Shown here in pieces: positions 1 through 7,707 of a stretch of 48,735 bases of DNA (positions within the stretch are counted from its first letter, which is position 1; every line of letters begins with the position of its first letter). This DNA is from Oceanobacillus indicireducens (GTDB lineage Bacteria; Bacillota; Bacilli; Bacillales; Amphibacillaceae). Position numbers and translations under genes: made by a program. The notes below the pieces were generated by a model, which did not search any database, had not been told where the DNA came from, and saw only the letters and a program-made list of their open reading frames with translations. The stretch is taken from NCBI RefSeq assembly GCF_014647195.1, contig NZ_BMOS01000016.1, positions 1 through 48,735 on the forward strand. The letters are read 5' to 3'.

Positions 1-50
1 TTTTGGCTATAAAGTTCTTTATAAAGACAACAGTTTAGACCGCAAACAGT

Positions 51-220
51 ATACAGGGAGTGACTCCCCATACAGGGAGTGACGTAAAACGTGGAGCCTG
101 TTCCTTTATGCATTATCTTATACAGGGAGTGACTCCCCATACAGGGAGTGACTGTGGTGGCAGTACCTAAAAGAGGACAAATCACGAATACAGGGAGTGA
201 CTCCCCATACAGGGAGTGAC
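51..220 (-). CRISPR. CRISPR array A, three hybrid repeats, two spacers
   Basis: Three identical 33-bp units lie at 51-83, 120-152 and 188-220, separated by spacers of 36 and 35 bp. Read on the minus strand, each unit is GTCACTCCCTGTAT, then GGGGA, then GTCACTCCCTGTAT again. The first 21 bases match the type I-C repeats elsewhere in the window, but the usual 3' end (GTGGATTGAAAT) is missing. The leader is on the right, starting at 221, so the array is read leftward. Bases 1-50 show no further repeat at the expected distance, so 51-83 is probably the oldest, trailer-end unit. No cas genes are adjacent; the cas operon at 40.6-48.4 kb would have to act in trans. Confidence 0.85.
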
Positions 221-377
221 TGCGAGATATTGACAAAAACATCTCTAACTTACTATATGTTGTATCGTATCATCTTCACTATCTATAAAACAAGTTAAAA
301 ACAGAAAATATCCATTGTTAATAGAAAGTATTATGTGCGAATCTTCCAGAGAAATCATGGGCACTTCAGGTTCGCAC
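221..377 (-). promoter_or_regulatory. CRISPR leader A with distal stem-loop
   Basis: The sequence beginning GCGAGATATTGACA next to the first repeat is shared with the leaders at 4677, 35901, 40016 and 48549. Similarity to the leader of array C continues for about 110 bp. At the far end, GTGCGAA (335-341) and TTCGCAC (371-377) form an inverted repeat with a 29-nt loop whose sequence is also conserved near arrays C, D and E. The leader should hold the array promoter and the spacer-integration signals; that role is inferred from position. Confidence 0.75.
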
Positions 378-789
378 GTTTAATTAACGTTTTCCAATAA
401 TTTCAAAGCCTATTACTACCTGAACATTGTTTTAACTTGTAGAACCTATTATTGGATGTGAAGACTGACATAAAAACTGAGGTTTTGATGTAGGTTATGA
501 GATGGATAAAAACTGGAAAAGTCTTACTGCGAGGTTTCTCTATGTTTAAATAAGTCTTTCGTTTCTTTTGAAGAAAAAAATTCCTAATACTAACTTTTTA
601 ATTGTATCAATAATAACATAAAAGTTCGGAAATCTACCATGCTAGAATAACATTTCTACGGTTAAGGCGAACTTTATAGGGAATATACATTTACTTTTTA
701 CATTATAATTAAAAGTACTGAAGATTTATTCGGTATTTAAGAATTTTTCAAGGTGTTCGTGTTATACTTAGAGTAAGGAGATGATGTAA
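378..789. other. AT-rich intergenic region
   Basis: About 400 bp of AT-rich DNA with no credible gene. TATACT at 763-768 could be a -10 box for the operon starting at 790, but I see no good -35 at the right distance. AAGGAG at 775-780 is the ribosome binding site of the next gene. Confidence 0.5.
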
Positions 790-1176
790 ATGACAAATTT
801 TCATGAACAATCATCATTAGATCGTCATGTAAAGCAAACATTGGAGAATATTAATACCTTTATTGACGGTGAAGGTTTAAAAAGAAAGCGACTTGCAAAG
901 AGGCTGGGGATGTCTGAATCAAATTTCTCTGATTATTTAAATGGGAAACGATCCAATATTCTTGACTTTTCTGTGAAATTAGCCGAAGTTTTAGGACTTG
1001 AAAAAAATTATTTTATGAATCCTAGATTCGATTATCAACCAGTGGAATCAGATACCAGATCAACTGTATTCTCATCAGGTGCCTTATCAAAGGAAGGCGA
1101 AGAAGGATTACACCAACTACTCCGTGTTTGTGAAATGATTGAAACGTATAACATGGAGGATAGGCCAAATGCCTGA
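790..1176 (+). CDS. XRE-family helix-turn-helix regulator
   Basis: This 128-residue protein has a Cro/C1-type helix-turn-helix at about residues 30-75 (RLAKRLGMSESNFSDYLNGKR), followed by a charged C-terminal tail. The ATG at 790 has AAGGAG nine bases upstream; two earlier ATGs run straight into a stop. It is the first of three overlapping genes, followed by an ImmA/IrrE-type protease and a PIN-like protein. In the ImmR/ImmA pairing known from Bacillus mobile elements, the regulator is a repressor cleaved by the protease. That role is a reasonable inference here, with the third gene as the controlled effector. The operon lies beside CRISPR array A. Confidence 0.85.
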   Translation: MTNFHEQSSLDRHVKQTLENINTFIDGEGLKRKRLAKRLGMSESNFSDYLNGKRSNILDFSVKLAEVLGLEKNYFMNPRFDYQPVESDTRSTVFSSGALSKEGEEGLHQLLRVCEMIETYNMEDRPNA

Positions 1177-1954
1177 ACTTACATTTAGTGATTTATCAAA
1201 AGTTTTGGAAGAAAATAGAGAAATTGGTTCAGAAATTCGTATGACGGTAAATTATTATTTACAAAACTATCATCCAAAAGGTTGGAACCTGATAGATGGA
1301 GCTAAAAAATATATAGATCAGAATCATTATTTAATTGAAGCACCTATACAGGATTTGGCTTTTGGTGGGTTTATAAGAACAACAAATACGGAAAGAATGA
1401 TTTGTTACATTAATACTGCCCAACCAAGAATGTATCAAAACTTCGTGGTGTTTCACGAGTTGTATCATCTAATTAATCGCTTTAAGAAAATAGAAAAAAT
1501 GCATCTTGTCCAAGCTGAGATGGACAATAGAAATGAAGAAAGAAAAGCAGATTACTTTGCTTCCTTGTTATTGCTTGATGAACATGCGTTACGTTCTTTC
1601 TTTACTGGACCCGAAAATAAGCGGGAAACTCTTTTTACAAAAATTCTACTCAGTATGCATGCATTCAAAGCACCTTATAAGGCAATTCTTATAAGGCTGT
1701 ATGAGCTTTCCCTAATTTCAATCGAGGATTTAGAGGAACTTTTTGATAAAAAGATAGACTTTGTAGAAGCATTTCGGAAACTTGGACTTGATACCTCTAT
1801 TCTTGAATCGAGTGGTGTGGTTAACTTTAGAAGCTTAGAAAACTTGATGGATTATCATACTCTCCCAGAAGTAGCTCAAACATCTAATAGGGAAATACTG
1901 GAAGAGGTACAGCGCTTCTTTTCAGGCATTGGAAAGGGGAAGCGGCTAGAATGA
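1169..1954 (+). CDS. ImmA/IrrE-family metallo-endopeptidase
   Basis: A 261-residue protein with a zinc-protease motif HELYH at residues 96-100 and a downstream ERKADYFASLLLL helix that normally supplies the third ligand, as in ImmA/IrrE proteases. I chose ATG 1169 because GGAGGA lies eight bases upstream; an earlier in-frame ATG at 1139 lies deep inside the previous gene. The start overlaps the regulator gene by 8 bp and the stop overlaps the next start as ATGA. Known members cleave XRE-type repressors, so the 790 product is the likely substrate. The C-terminal 100 residues are helical and may sense a signal; that is a guess. Confidence 0.85.
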   Translation: MPELTFSDLSKVLEENREIGSEIRMTVNYYLQNYHPKGWNLIDGAKKYIDQNHYLIEAPIQDLAFGGFIRTTNTERMICYINTAQPRMYQNFVVFHELYHLINRFKKIEKMHLVQAEMDNRNEERKADYFASLLLLDEHALRSFFTGPENKRETLFTKILLSMHAFKAPYKAILIRLYELSLISIEDLEELFDKKIDFVEAFRKLGLDTSILESSGVVNFRSLENLMDYHTLPEVAQTSNREILEEVQRFFSGIGKGKRLE

Positions 1955-2826
1955 GTGAAACGTTAGATGAATATATACAAACAAAAACTTCCTTTATTAC
2001 GGACATAGAAGAAGTCGTAGATATTCTCTATGATATGGGAAGTGTATTTTTATATGATACATCTGCCATATCTTCTCATGAACTCGTGTTTCAGCAAATT
2101 AATGATCTTACATTTCATAAATACACGCAAGGCTTCCCTATACTGTTGACAGACACCATTGCAAAAGAAATGAGACTTGTTGAAGACGTGGAACATCGAT
2201 ATCTGACTTACCTGTCACATTTTGATAAAGTTCTCTATATAAAGGAAGAAAACTTAATTGACTTACTAAAAACAGACTATGAATTAGGTTCTGCAAGAAG
2301 TAAATTCTTGATTGCTAGTGAAAGAGCCTTTAGGAGTATTCAACGACTAAAGGAACAAGTTAAGGCTGCGAAACAACGATTTTCGCAATCGGAAAAAATT
2401 ATATACCAAGCATTTGATTCCTTTTTCCAAGAGTCTACAAATGCTAATAGAGGGGAGCTATCCTTGCTATGGGTTGCCGCTATAATTGAGCAATTACCAG
2501 GAAAGACAACTGTATCATTTGTTGGAATGGATCATGATTTGTATGACTTTGTTGAAAGAAGCTATTTTTCTACAACAAATTTTAGTCCTTTTTCAAATGA
2601 TATCGTCTTGTTAAGCAATGACACACTCCTCCAGAGCTGTTACAGAATTAATGTCGATAAAGAAGCTTTGGCTAAGTTGATTCCTATCTTCAGAAAACCA
2701 GATAGAAAAACACGATATTTTAGAAAGATAAACAAGGTATTGAACTTAAATCAACAAAAAGAGAAAATGGATAACAGGGAATTTGAACAGCTAGTTATAA
2801 ATGATGAAATTGAAATTCTGTATTAG
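1951..2826 (+). CDS. PIN-domain-like protein, putative nuclease effector
   Basis: A 291-residue protein coupled by ATGA overlap to the protease gene. The acidic pattern fits a PIN ribonuclease fold: FLYDTSAI (D36) after a hydrophobic strand, LLTDTIAKEM (E73), NRGELSLLW (E169) and VGMDHDLYDF (D194/D196). A helical, lysine-rich insert (about 110-160) separates the halves. PIN proteins are often toxins, and DUF4411-type PIN proteins are known beside XRE/ImmA pairs, but I cannot place this one in that family by eye. It could equally be a fold of unknown function. The PIN reading is pattern recognition, not a search result. Confidence 0.6.
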   Translation: MSETLDEYIQTKTSFITDIEEVVDILYDMGSVFLYDTSAISSHELVFQQINDLTFHKYTQGFPILLTDTIAKEMRLVEDVEHRYLTYLSHFDKVLYIKEENLIDLLKTDYELGSARSKFLIASERAFRSIQRLKEQVKAAKQRFSQSEKIIYQAFDSFFQESTNANRGELSLLWVAAIIEQLPGKTTVSFVGMDHDLYDFVERSYFSTTNFSPFSNDIVLLSNDTLLQSCYRINVDKEALAKLIPIFRKPDRKTRYFRKINKVLNLNQQKEKMDNREFEQLVINDEIEILY

Positions 2827-3057
2827 AAGATACTGGGAGAGCGTCTCACCGCTTTGAAATGAGGTTTCAAAAATACAAGAAATTGAATATAAGGTGGAAC
2901 AATGATAGGGTTGAAAGATCAAGATCTAAATTTGGTATTTTATTTTGGGATTATCGAGATTTGATAAGTTACCAGGAAGATGAGGATATTAAGAATTGAA
3001 TTATTGTAGTTCGATATAGTTCAACTTAAAATCCCTTCACTGTAAACATTCTGTTTA
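2827..3057. other. Intergenic region
   Basis: About 230 bp without a credible gene. GAGAGCGTCTC at 2837-2847 is a short imperfect inverted repeat but has no following T-run, so I do not call a terminator. Confidence 0.4.
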
Positions 3058-3560
3058 TCACAGAGGCTTGCACCCTACGCGAGTTAAGCTATTGTGTACA
3101 GAGTGGCTACCGAATGTTACTACCAGCTGTAGCTTGTTTTTCATGGTTCCTATTTTCACAATGGCATGGCGTGTAGCAGGAGAAGGTGCGGCAACGGGCA
3201 ATTCTTCAATAATAAGTAGATTCGTCTTGACTTTGATGCGTGTGGCAAATTTTATTCCCTTTTCAGAATAGGCATCATACGTTTTAAAGTTGAAGTAACC
3301 ACGGTCGTCATGAGAAACATCTTTATCATGTTTGATTAATGCATCCAGTTGTGTCTCGTCTGCAGACCGGGCGGGAGTTGGAATCACTTTATTGAGAGAG
3401 ACATTTCCGTCGCATAACTAAATAGAAGCATGGATTCAATCCCCGACTTCCTTTCTCGAACCCGCTAAACACATGGAAATCTTCGGAGAATCAGTCAAAT
3501 GAAGCGACTTATCTAAACCCGCAACATCAATCATTTTTGGATTACTTTCGAATCTAATGG
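3058..3560 (-). pseudogene. IS4-type transposase relic
   Basis: On the minus strand 3387-3058 reads as an IS4-family DDE transposase segment, including HDDRGYFNFKTYDAY, EKGIKFATRIK and LQLVVTFGS. Further upstream (about 3400-3540), in broken frames, MIDVAGLDKSLHL resembles the preceding conserved strand with its Asp. Stops and frameshifts interrupt the reading, and the N- and C-terminal parts expected of a roughly 370-450 residue transposase are gone. It is a dead insertion sequence. I could not define its ends; an 8-bp inverted repeat (GGTATGGT 3592-3599, ACCATACC 3644-3651) lies just outside. Confidence 0.6.
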
Positions 3561-3666
3561 ATGAATGTATTCCTTAAATACCGTTTTTTAAGGTATGGTT
3601 ATCCATGGATGAACTCCTTATGATTAGGGATTTGGACTGGACTACCATACCCTATTTATAAGGTTT

Positions 3667-3940
3667 TTATTGATTTACGAAGTTAAAATTCCCATTATTT
3701 TTAATGTTGGGATAAACGGTTGTTAGTTGGACGGTGGTGATTACGATGTAGAAATGGGGCAAATTTTCATTTCGAGTCTTTTTTTCCATCAATTCTTGAG
3801 TATCATCAAAGTTAAGTTGGGAATGGTGCTCGATAACATGCTCATCTCCTAAGATTGAATGATACGTTTTGCTTGTTTGTTCTGTAAGGTTTGTTAATGG
3901 AAGTGTGTAAAAATAATGCGTTGCTTTTGAAATTCTTTTT
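3667..3940 (-). pseudogene. cas3 helicase fragment, inverted piece
   Basis: The minus strand is open across this stretch and reads like the Cas3 helicase segment just after the Walker A region. THYFYTLPLTNLTEQTSKTY matches the usual Y-T-L-P-x-T-x-x-x-E-Q-T motif, GDEHVIEHHSQLNFDD matches the histidine-containing segment after it, and YIVITTVQL matches the I-x-T-T-V-Q-L strand. The intact Cas3 at 40568 has equivalent motifs ([30 protein letters not shown]). The reading ends at a TAA at 3667-3669. It is in the opposite orientation to the Walker A fragment immediately to the right, so the gene has been rearranged as well as truncated. Confidence 0.65.
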
Positions 3941-4317
3941 TACGTTCCTATACCTTACCCAAAGCAGCAGAATTTTTACCAAAACTGCAACAACATATAA
4001 AAATACTAACCGAGAATTCTCTTTTAACCTCGCCCAATCTTATGCGGGGAACAGTTTTTGAAGCTTCAACAACACAGGCAGCTTTTAAAAAGGAAAACTT
4101 CTTTACCCTCCATGCGCCAACAGGAAGTGGAAAAACAATTGCAGCCTTAGAGAATAATGACCCTTCCAATAGTGTGTTGAACGACGCTGCCACGCTATTT
4201 GTGAGGGGAGTTGATATAAATGATGAAGGGTTTGCTTTTTTTACCTTGCTCATGCATAATGGCAGAAATTTTTCTCAAGGCAAATGGATCAAAGGTTTCA
4301 GTGAATTGATGAACTAA
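3931..4317 (+). pseudogene. cas3 helicase fragment with Walker A
   Basis: The plus strand is open from 3931 without a suitable start and reads KAAEFLPKLQQHIK, LMRGTVFEASTTQAAFKK and then FFTLHAPTGSGKTIAALE (Walker A at about 4114-4140). This is the Cas3 region linking the HD domain to helicase motif I. After about 4153 the similarity stops and the frame continues into about 50 unrecognised residues (containing FVRGVDINDEGFAFFTLL) up to 4317. The next part of the helicase lies just to the left on the other strand. It differs from the intact type I-C cas3, so it represents a second, lost system, possibly the one that used array B. Confidence 0.65.
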
Positions 4318-4486
4318 ACATTCAACAGTGGCTCTGCGGTCTTTTAAATTCTGTGGTTTTTGGAGCTGTTTGGGGAATTATGGGCAATATACATATTGAA
4401 ATTATTTTTCTTTATTTTATTATATAAAGAGGTAACTAATTAGTTTTTCAAAGATTAGGCTAGCCGTCAATGGAGAAAAAGAAAAA

Positions 4487-4510
4487 AGTGCCCGATTTTG
4501 GGCACTCTTT
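4487..4510 (+). terminator. Hairpin terminator
   Basis: AGTGCCC (4487-4493) and GGGCACT (4500-4506) form a perfect stem with a short ATTTTG-type loop, A-rich before and T-rich after. It could work in either direction. It sits between the cas3 relic and array B. Confidence 0.7.
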
Positions 4511-4537
4511 CAAAAGGTGGTTATAAAATAAGATAAA

Positions 4538-4676
4538 ATTTCAATCCACGCACTCATACAGGGTGCGACAGTCTGATAGTTAACTCCTTTAGTTACGGAG
4601 AGGCATTTCAGTCCTTTTTCATTATAAAGAGAGTAAATAAATCCATCAACCCACGCTCTCAATTTAGCCAATGAAC
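4538..4676 (-). CRISPR. Decayed CRISPR array B
   Basis: One good 32-bp repeat lies at 4538-4569 (minus strand: GTCGCACCCTGTAT, then GAGTGCGTGG, ATTGAAAT). A degraded copy begins at 4605 (ATTTCAGTCC), 35 bp further on. Another degraded copy precedes the leader (about 4644-4676, CCCACGCTCTCAA). The intact repeat is one base shorter and differs in its stem (GCAC/GTGC) from arrays C and E, so it may have belonged to the lost system represented by the cas3 fragments. No intact repeat lies next to the leader, so new spacers are unlikely to be added. Confidence 0.65.
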
Positions 4677-4765
4677 GCGAGATATTGACAAATCTATCTC
4701 TAACACTATATATACTATCGTATCATCTTCACTATCAATAAAACAAGTTAAAAATCAGAAAGTAT
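4677..4765 (-). promoter_or_regulatory. Orphan CRISPR leader B
   Basis: The sequence from GCGAGATATTGACA at 4677 to about 4765 matches leaders A and C almost base for base, including the CGTATCATCTTCACTAT block. Similarity ends after GTATGCATTA. The distal stem-loop found at leaders A, C, D and E is absent, so the copy is broken there. Confidence 0.7.
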
Positions 4766-4886
4766 GCATTATAGGAAAGATCGCGGAAGTGCGATTACAA
4801 ATGGCCGTCTGGATATTTCTATAGAAGGCTTGGGTGATGCTTTGGAATTGGGGGTGCGGGATCTGAAGGCTAAGGCTTGGATGTAG
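4766..4886 (+). pseudogene. Unrecognised 3' gene tail
   Basis: Immediately after the point where leader B loses similarity, the plus strand reads an open frame ending at TAG 4884-4886, including TNGRLDISIEGLGDALE and GVRDLKAKAWM. It is richer in G and C than its surroundings and has no start or ribosome binding site. It looks like the 3' end of a foreign gene joined to the leader by recombination. I do not recognise the family. Confidence 0.3.
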
Positions 4887-4974
4887 TATCGGCTAGAATC
4901 GTCTGCCCCAAAAATGTATTCTCAAAGGTGCGTTATAATGAATTTTAGTGCATAAGGTTTTTCACAGGTGGCGG

Positions 4975-5007
4975 CTCACTCCTTCATTTTTATGGGAAGG
5001 AGGTGAG
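4975..5007 (+). promoter_or_regulatory. Stem-loop hiding the toxin ribosome binding site
   Basis: CTCACTCCTTC (4975-4985) can pair with GAAGGAGGTGAG (4996-5007) with one bulged G. The right arm is the Shine-Dalgarno sequence of the small gene starting at 5012. Such sequestration is common in type I toxin mRNAs. A TATAAT at 4934-4939 is a plausible -10, but no good -35 is visible. Confidence 0.6.
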
Positions 5008-5011
5008 TGAT

Positions 5012-5095
5012 GTGACATTATTTCAAAGCCTAATTCTTTGCATATCCTTTGCATCATTAGTTGTCGCTATATTGTCTTTTCACCAAAAAAAATAA
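5012..5095 (+). CDS. Holin-like type I toxin peptide, 27 aa
   Basis: A GTG-started reading frame encodes 27 residues: a short N-terminus, one hydrophobic membrane span (SLILCISFASLVVAILSF) and a basic HQKK end. Size, layout and neighbouring hairpins match the putative holin-like toxin family of Bacillales, whose members are silenced by an antisense RNA. AAGGAGG at 4998-5004 gives an ideal spacing to GTG 5012; the ATG just before is followed at once by a stop. The stop codon lies within the left arm of the 5089-5133 terminator hairpin. The product would act at the cytoplasmic membrane. Confidence 0.65.
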   Translation: MTLFQSLILCISFASLVVAILSFHQKK

Positions 5096-5135
5096 CCACC
5101 CATAGCCTAGCAAGCAATTAGTGTGGTTATTTTTC
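5089..5135. terminator. Bidirectional terminator at toxin 3' end
   Basis: AAAATAACCAC (5089-5099) and GTGGTTATTTT (5123-5133) form a perfect 11-bp stem flanked by A-runs and T-runs. It begins inside the last codons of the toxin gene and could end transcription on both strands, as expected where a toxin mRNA and an antisense antitoxin overlap. Confidence 0.75.
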
Positions 5136-5176
5136 GTGCTAATATGTGAGTTGTCCCCTTGAAGGGCTATTGCACT

Positions 5177-5212
5177 AAACCGTTTGGCGTTGTCGCGTCA
5201 AACGGTTTTTAT
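5177..5212. terminator. Second hairpin terminator beyond toxin
   Basis: AAACCGTTTG (5177-5186) and CAAACGGTTT (5199-5208) form a perfect 10-bp stem followed by TTATTATTTT. The segment between the two hairpins is where a leftward antitoxin RNA could start; I see no decisive promoter. Confidence 0.7.
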
Positions 5213-6251
5213 TATTTTATGACTTTCTATACATATTATATCCCATTTTTGCATAAAAGAAAACCAATGTAGAAAATGGTAGGCATGAATCCTATTGGCC
5301 ACAGTGTTTTTTTTACCGATATAATCAGTTGTTAGTCTATAAATATAACTTAACAGCTGATTTAGTGATTATGTAACTGTTTGAATAGTCATTCGAAGGA
5401 AAGGGAATGTAGTGAGTGTCCTTGGCTTCACCTTACAGCGCGGGAGTTTTCCTTCTCCTATTTACGTTGATTTTTTATTATTCTTTTCATTTGTACATTA
5501 ACTTTATCTTCAATGATTACGGTATATTTTTAAACACATATTATCCATATATCAAGTATCTAACAACATTAAGTTTTTGATTTTTCGACGAAAGATGTTT
5601 ACAATTTTGAAGGCATTATATATAATACTGATTAATGGAATATTAAAGGTATTATTCCTTAAATAAAAAAAGAAAGCGAAAGGGGTTTTTGGGGGGTGAA
5701 ACATTAAATTAATAAATGATTGAGTGAAATAGGTGAAGGGATTCTGAGTGTGTAAAGACATTTCTCTGGGAAAATTCAGTCTAAACTTTCAGGAAGATAA
5801 AAAGCGCCTTTTTAAAAGGGTTGCTATGGGTGCGCTTTCATAACGGAGAGAAGATAAATAACACTCTGTATTTAAAATGGAAATGGTTATACAGTTTTTC
5901 AACTATATTGAATGATACATATGTGCAACGTAGAGACAAAACTATTGCAGTCTATCTCGTGAATTCTAATTATTTGTAATAGTCAATATACATGGGTTTT
6001 GAATTGTTAGCTACTCGTTAAATGAAAAAAGTGGTAAGGAATTAATTACTTGCCGTCTTAAATAAATTCCATTTATTCGGATGAAACGAATTGATAGATT
6101 TAATTCGGAAGTAAAATTAGATGAATGTTCAGAAAACAACGTGAAATATGTAATTTTATACCATTTGGACCTTTTTATATTTAATTAATAGACGGTTTGA
6201 TAGCGCTTTATATATCTAATAATGAATGTAGTATGGAAGGAGAAAGTATAA
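5213..6251. other. Long intergenic region
   Basis: About 1 kb with no convincing gene. An imperfect hairpin with arms AAGCGC and GCGCTT lies at about 5800-5840. TGATAGCGCTTTAT at 6198-6211 resembles a CcpA cre site with two mismatches, 40 bp before the abgB-like gene. GGAAGGAG at 6236-6243 is that gene's ribosome binding site. Confidence 0.4.
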
Positions 6252-7682
6252 ATGAAGGCATTTATCGAGGATTATTTAAAAGAAAATAATGCGTATTTTG
6301 AAAGTGTTTCTGAATATATCTTTAACCATCCAGAAACAAGATTTGAAGAATATAAATCTGCTGCGTTTCTTGCAGAAGCATGTGAAAATCAAGGATTTAC
6401 CGTAGAGCATAATGTGGCAAATATCGATACTGCCTTTGTTGCTACTTATGGGTCTGGTAAACCAGTAATTGGATTTTTAGGTGAATTTGATGCATTATCC
6501 GGACTCGGACAAAAACCAAATGAAGTCTCGTATCAGCCTACAGAAAATGATAATGGCCATGGTTGTGGTCATAATTTACTTGGAGCAGGTTCTTTTGCTG
6601 CTGCGTGTGCGGTGAAAAAGTATTTAGAAAAGAACGATTTACCAGGAACAGTGAAATTCTATGGTTGCCCTGGAGAGGAAGGCGGATCTGGTAAAACCTT
6701 TATGGTCCGAGAAGGTGTGTTTGAAGGTCTTGATATTGCGCTTACATGGCACCCGTCTCCTTCTAATTCTATTATGAGTTTATCGAGTTTAGCTAATTAT
6801 CAAGTATATTTCCGTTTTAAGGGAACGGCATCTCATGCTGCTAACTCTCCACATTTAGGACGGAGTGCATTAGATGCGGTCGAGCTAATGAACATGGGTG
6901 TCAACTACTTAAGGGAGCATGTAATTGAAGATGCAAGAATTCATTATGCTGTTACGAATACAGGCGGGACCTCCCCAAATGTGGTACAAGCAAACGCAGA
7001 GGTTCTTTACCTGATTCGTGCGCCAAAGCTTGATGAGGTGGATAGTATCTATAAACGGATTTGTAAGATTGCTGAGGGTGCTGCGCTAATGACCGAGACA
7101 GACGTATCGATCGACTTTGATAAAGCATGCTCTAATTATGTACCGAATCGTGAATTGGAAGAGGTTTTACATGAAAAGTTTGTAGAAACAGGGGTAGAAC
7201 CTTACACGGAAGAAGAAAAATCATTTGCTGAAAATATATGGAATACGCTTACAGATGGTGAAAAGAGTAGTTTTGTCAATGTGATGAAGGGCTTTGGTTA
7301 TGTTGGTGACGAGAAAGAATTTGAAGGAAAATATCTTTCTGATTCTATTTCTCCTTATCAAGCATCTGAACAAGTGTTGAAAGGCTCTACAGATGTAGGC
7401 GATGTCAGTTGGGTTGTGCCCACTGCGCAATTAACTTCAGCTACTTCTGTACTAGGGACGACCTTACATTCCTGGCAGATGACGAGTCAAGGATTAACGA
7501 CTATAGCCCATAAAGGTATGTTTCGTGCGGCACAGAGCATGGCTCTAACGGGTTTAGAAATGGTTACGAACCCACAAAGATTAGAAAGAGTCCAGCAAGA
7601 ATTTCAAGCATTTAGGAAGAAGAATAACTATTTTAATCCAATTCCGCAACATATTAAACCATCAAAGTTTAAGAAAGATTAA
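6252..7682 (+). CDS. abgB: M20 amidohydrolase, AbgB-like
   Basis: This 476-residue protein is an M20-family metallohydrolase. The metal-binding HGCGHNLLG motif starts at residue 103 and the catalytic GEEGGSGK segment has E142/E143. FRFKGTASHAANSPHLGRSA marks the dimerisation domain and TDVGDVSWVVPTAQL the C-terminal metal-site segment. Sequence and length match AbgB, one subunit of the enzyme that splits p-aminobenzoyl-glutamate into p-aminobenzoate and glutamate. It precedes an AbgT-type transporter and an AbgA-like gene, the same three functions as the E. coli abg operon in a different order. Natural substrates may be other N-acyl amino acids. Cytoplasmic; GGAAGGAG precedes the ATG. Confidence 0.82.
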   Translation: MKAFIEDYLKENNAYFESVSEYIFNHPETRFEEYKSAAFLAEACENQGFTVEHNVANIDTAFVATYGSGKPVIGFLGEFDALSGLGQKPNEVSYQPTENDNGHGCGHNLLGAGSFAAACAVKKYLEKNDLPGTVKFYGCPGEEGGSGKTFMVREGVFEGLDIALTWHPSPSNSIMSLSSLANYQVYFRFKGTASHAANSPHLGRSALDAVELMNMGVNYLREHVIEDARIHYAVTNTGGTSPNVVQANAEVLYLIRAPKLDEVDSIYKRICKIAEGAALMTETDVSIDFDKACSNYVPNRELEEVLHEKFVETGVEPYTEEEKSFAENIWNTLTDGEKSSFVNVMKGFGYVGDEKEFEGKYLSDSISPYQASEQVLKGSTDVGDVSWVVPTAQLTSATSVLGTTLHSWQMTSQGLTTIAHKGMFRAAQSMALTGLEMVTNPQRLERVQQEFQAFRKKNNYFNPIPQHIKPSKFKKD

Positions 7683-7707
7683 AGAAAATTAAAAAGCGGG
7701 TGATGAC

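Noticed and set aside
2830-2880. Possible terminator after the PIN-like gene
   Set aside because: Arms are short and there is no T-run.
3592-3651. 8-bp inverted repeat GGTATGGT/ACCATACC as IS ends
   Set aside because: Only 60 bp apart and outside the transposase relic, so it does not bracket the element.
5552-5761. 69-codon minus-strand frame rich in Phe and Asn
   Set aside because: Composition is that expected from AT-rich DNA; no ribosome binding site or membrane-protein pattern.
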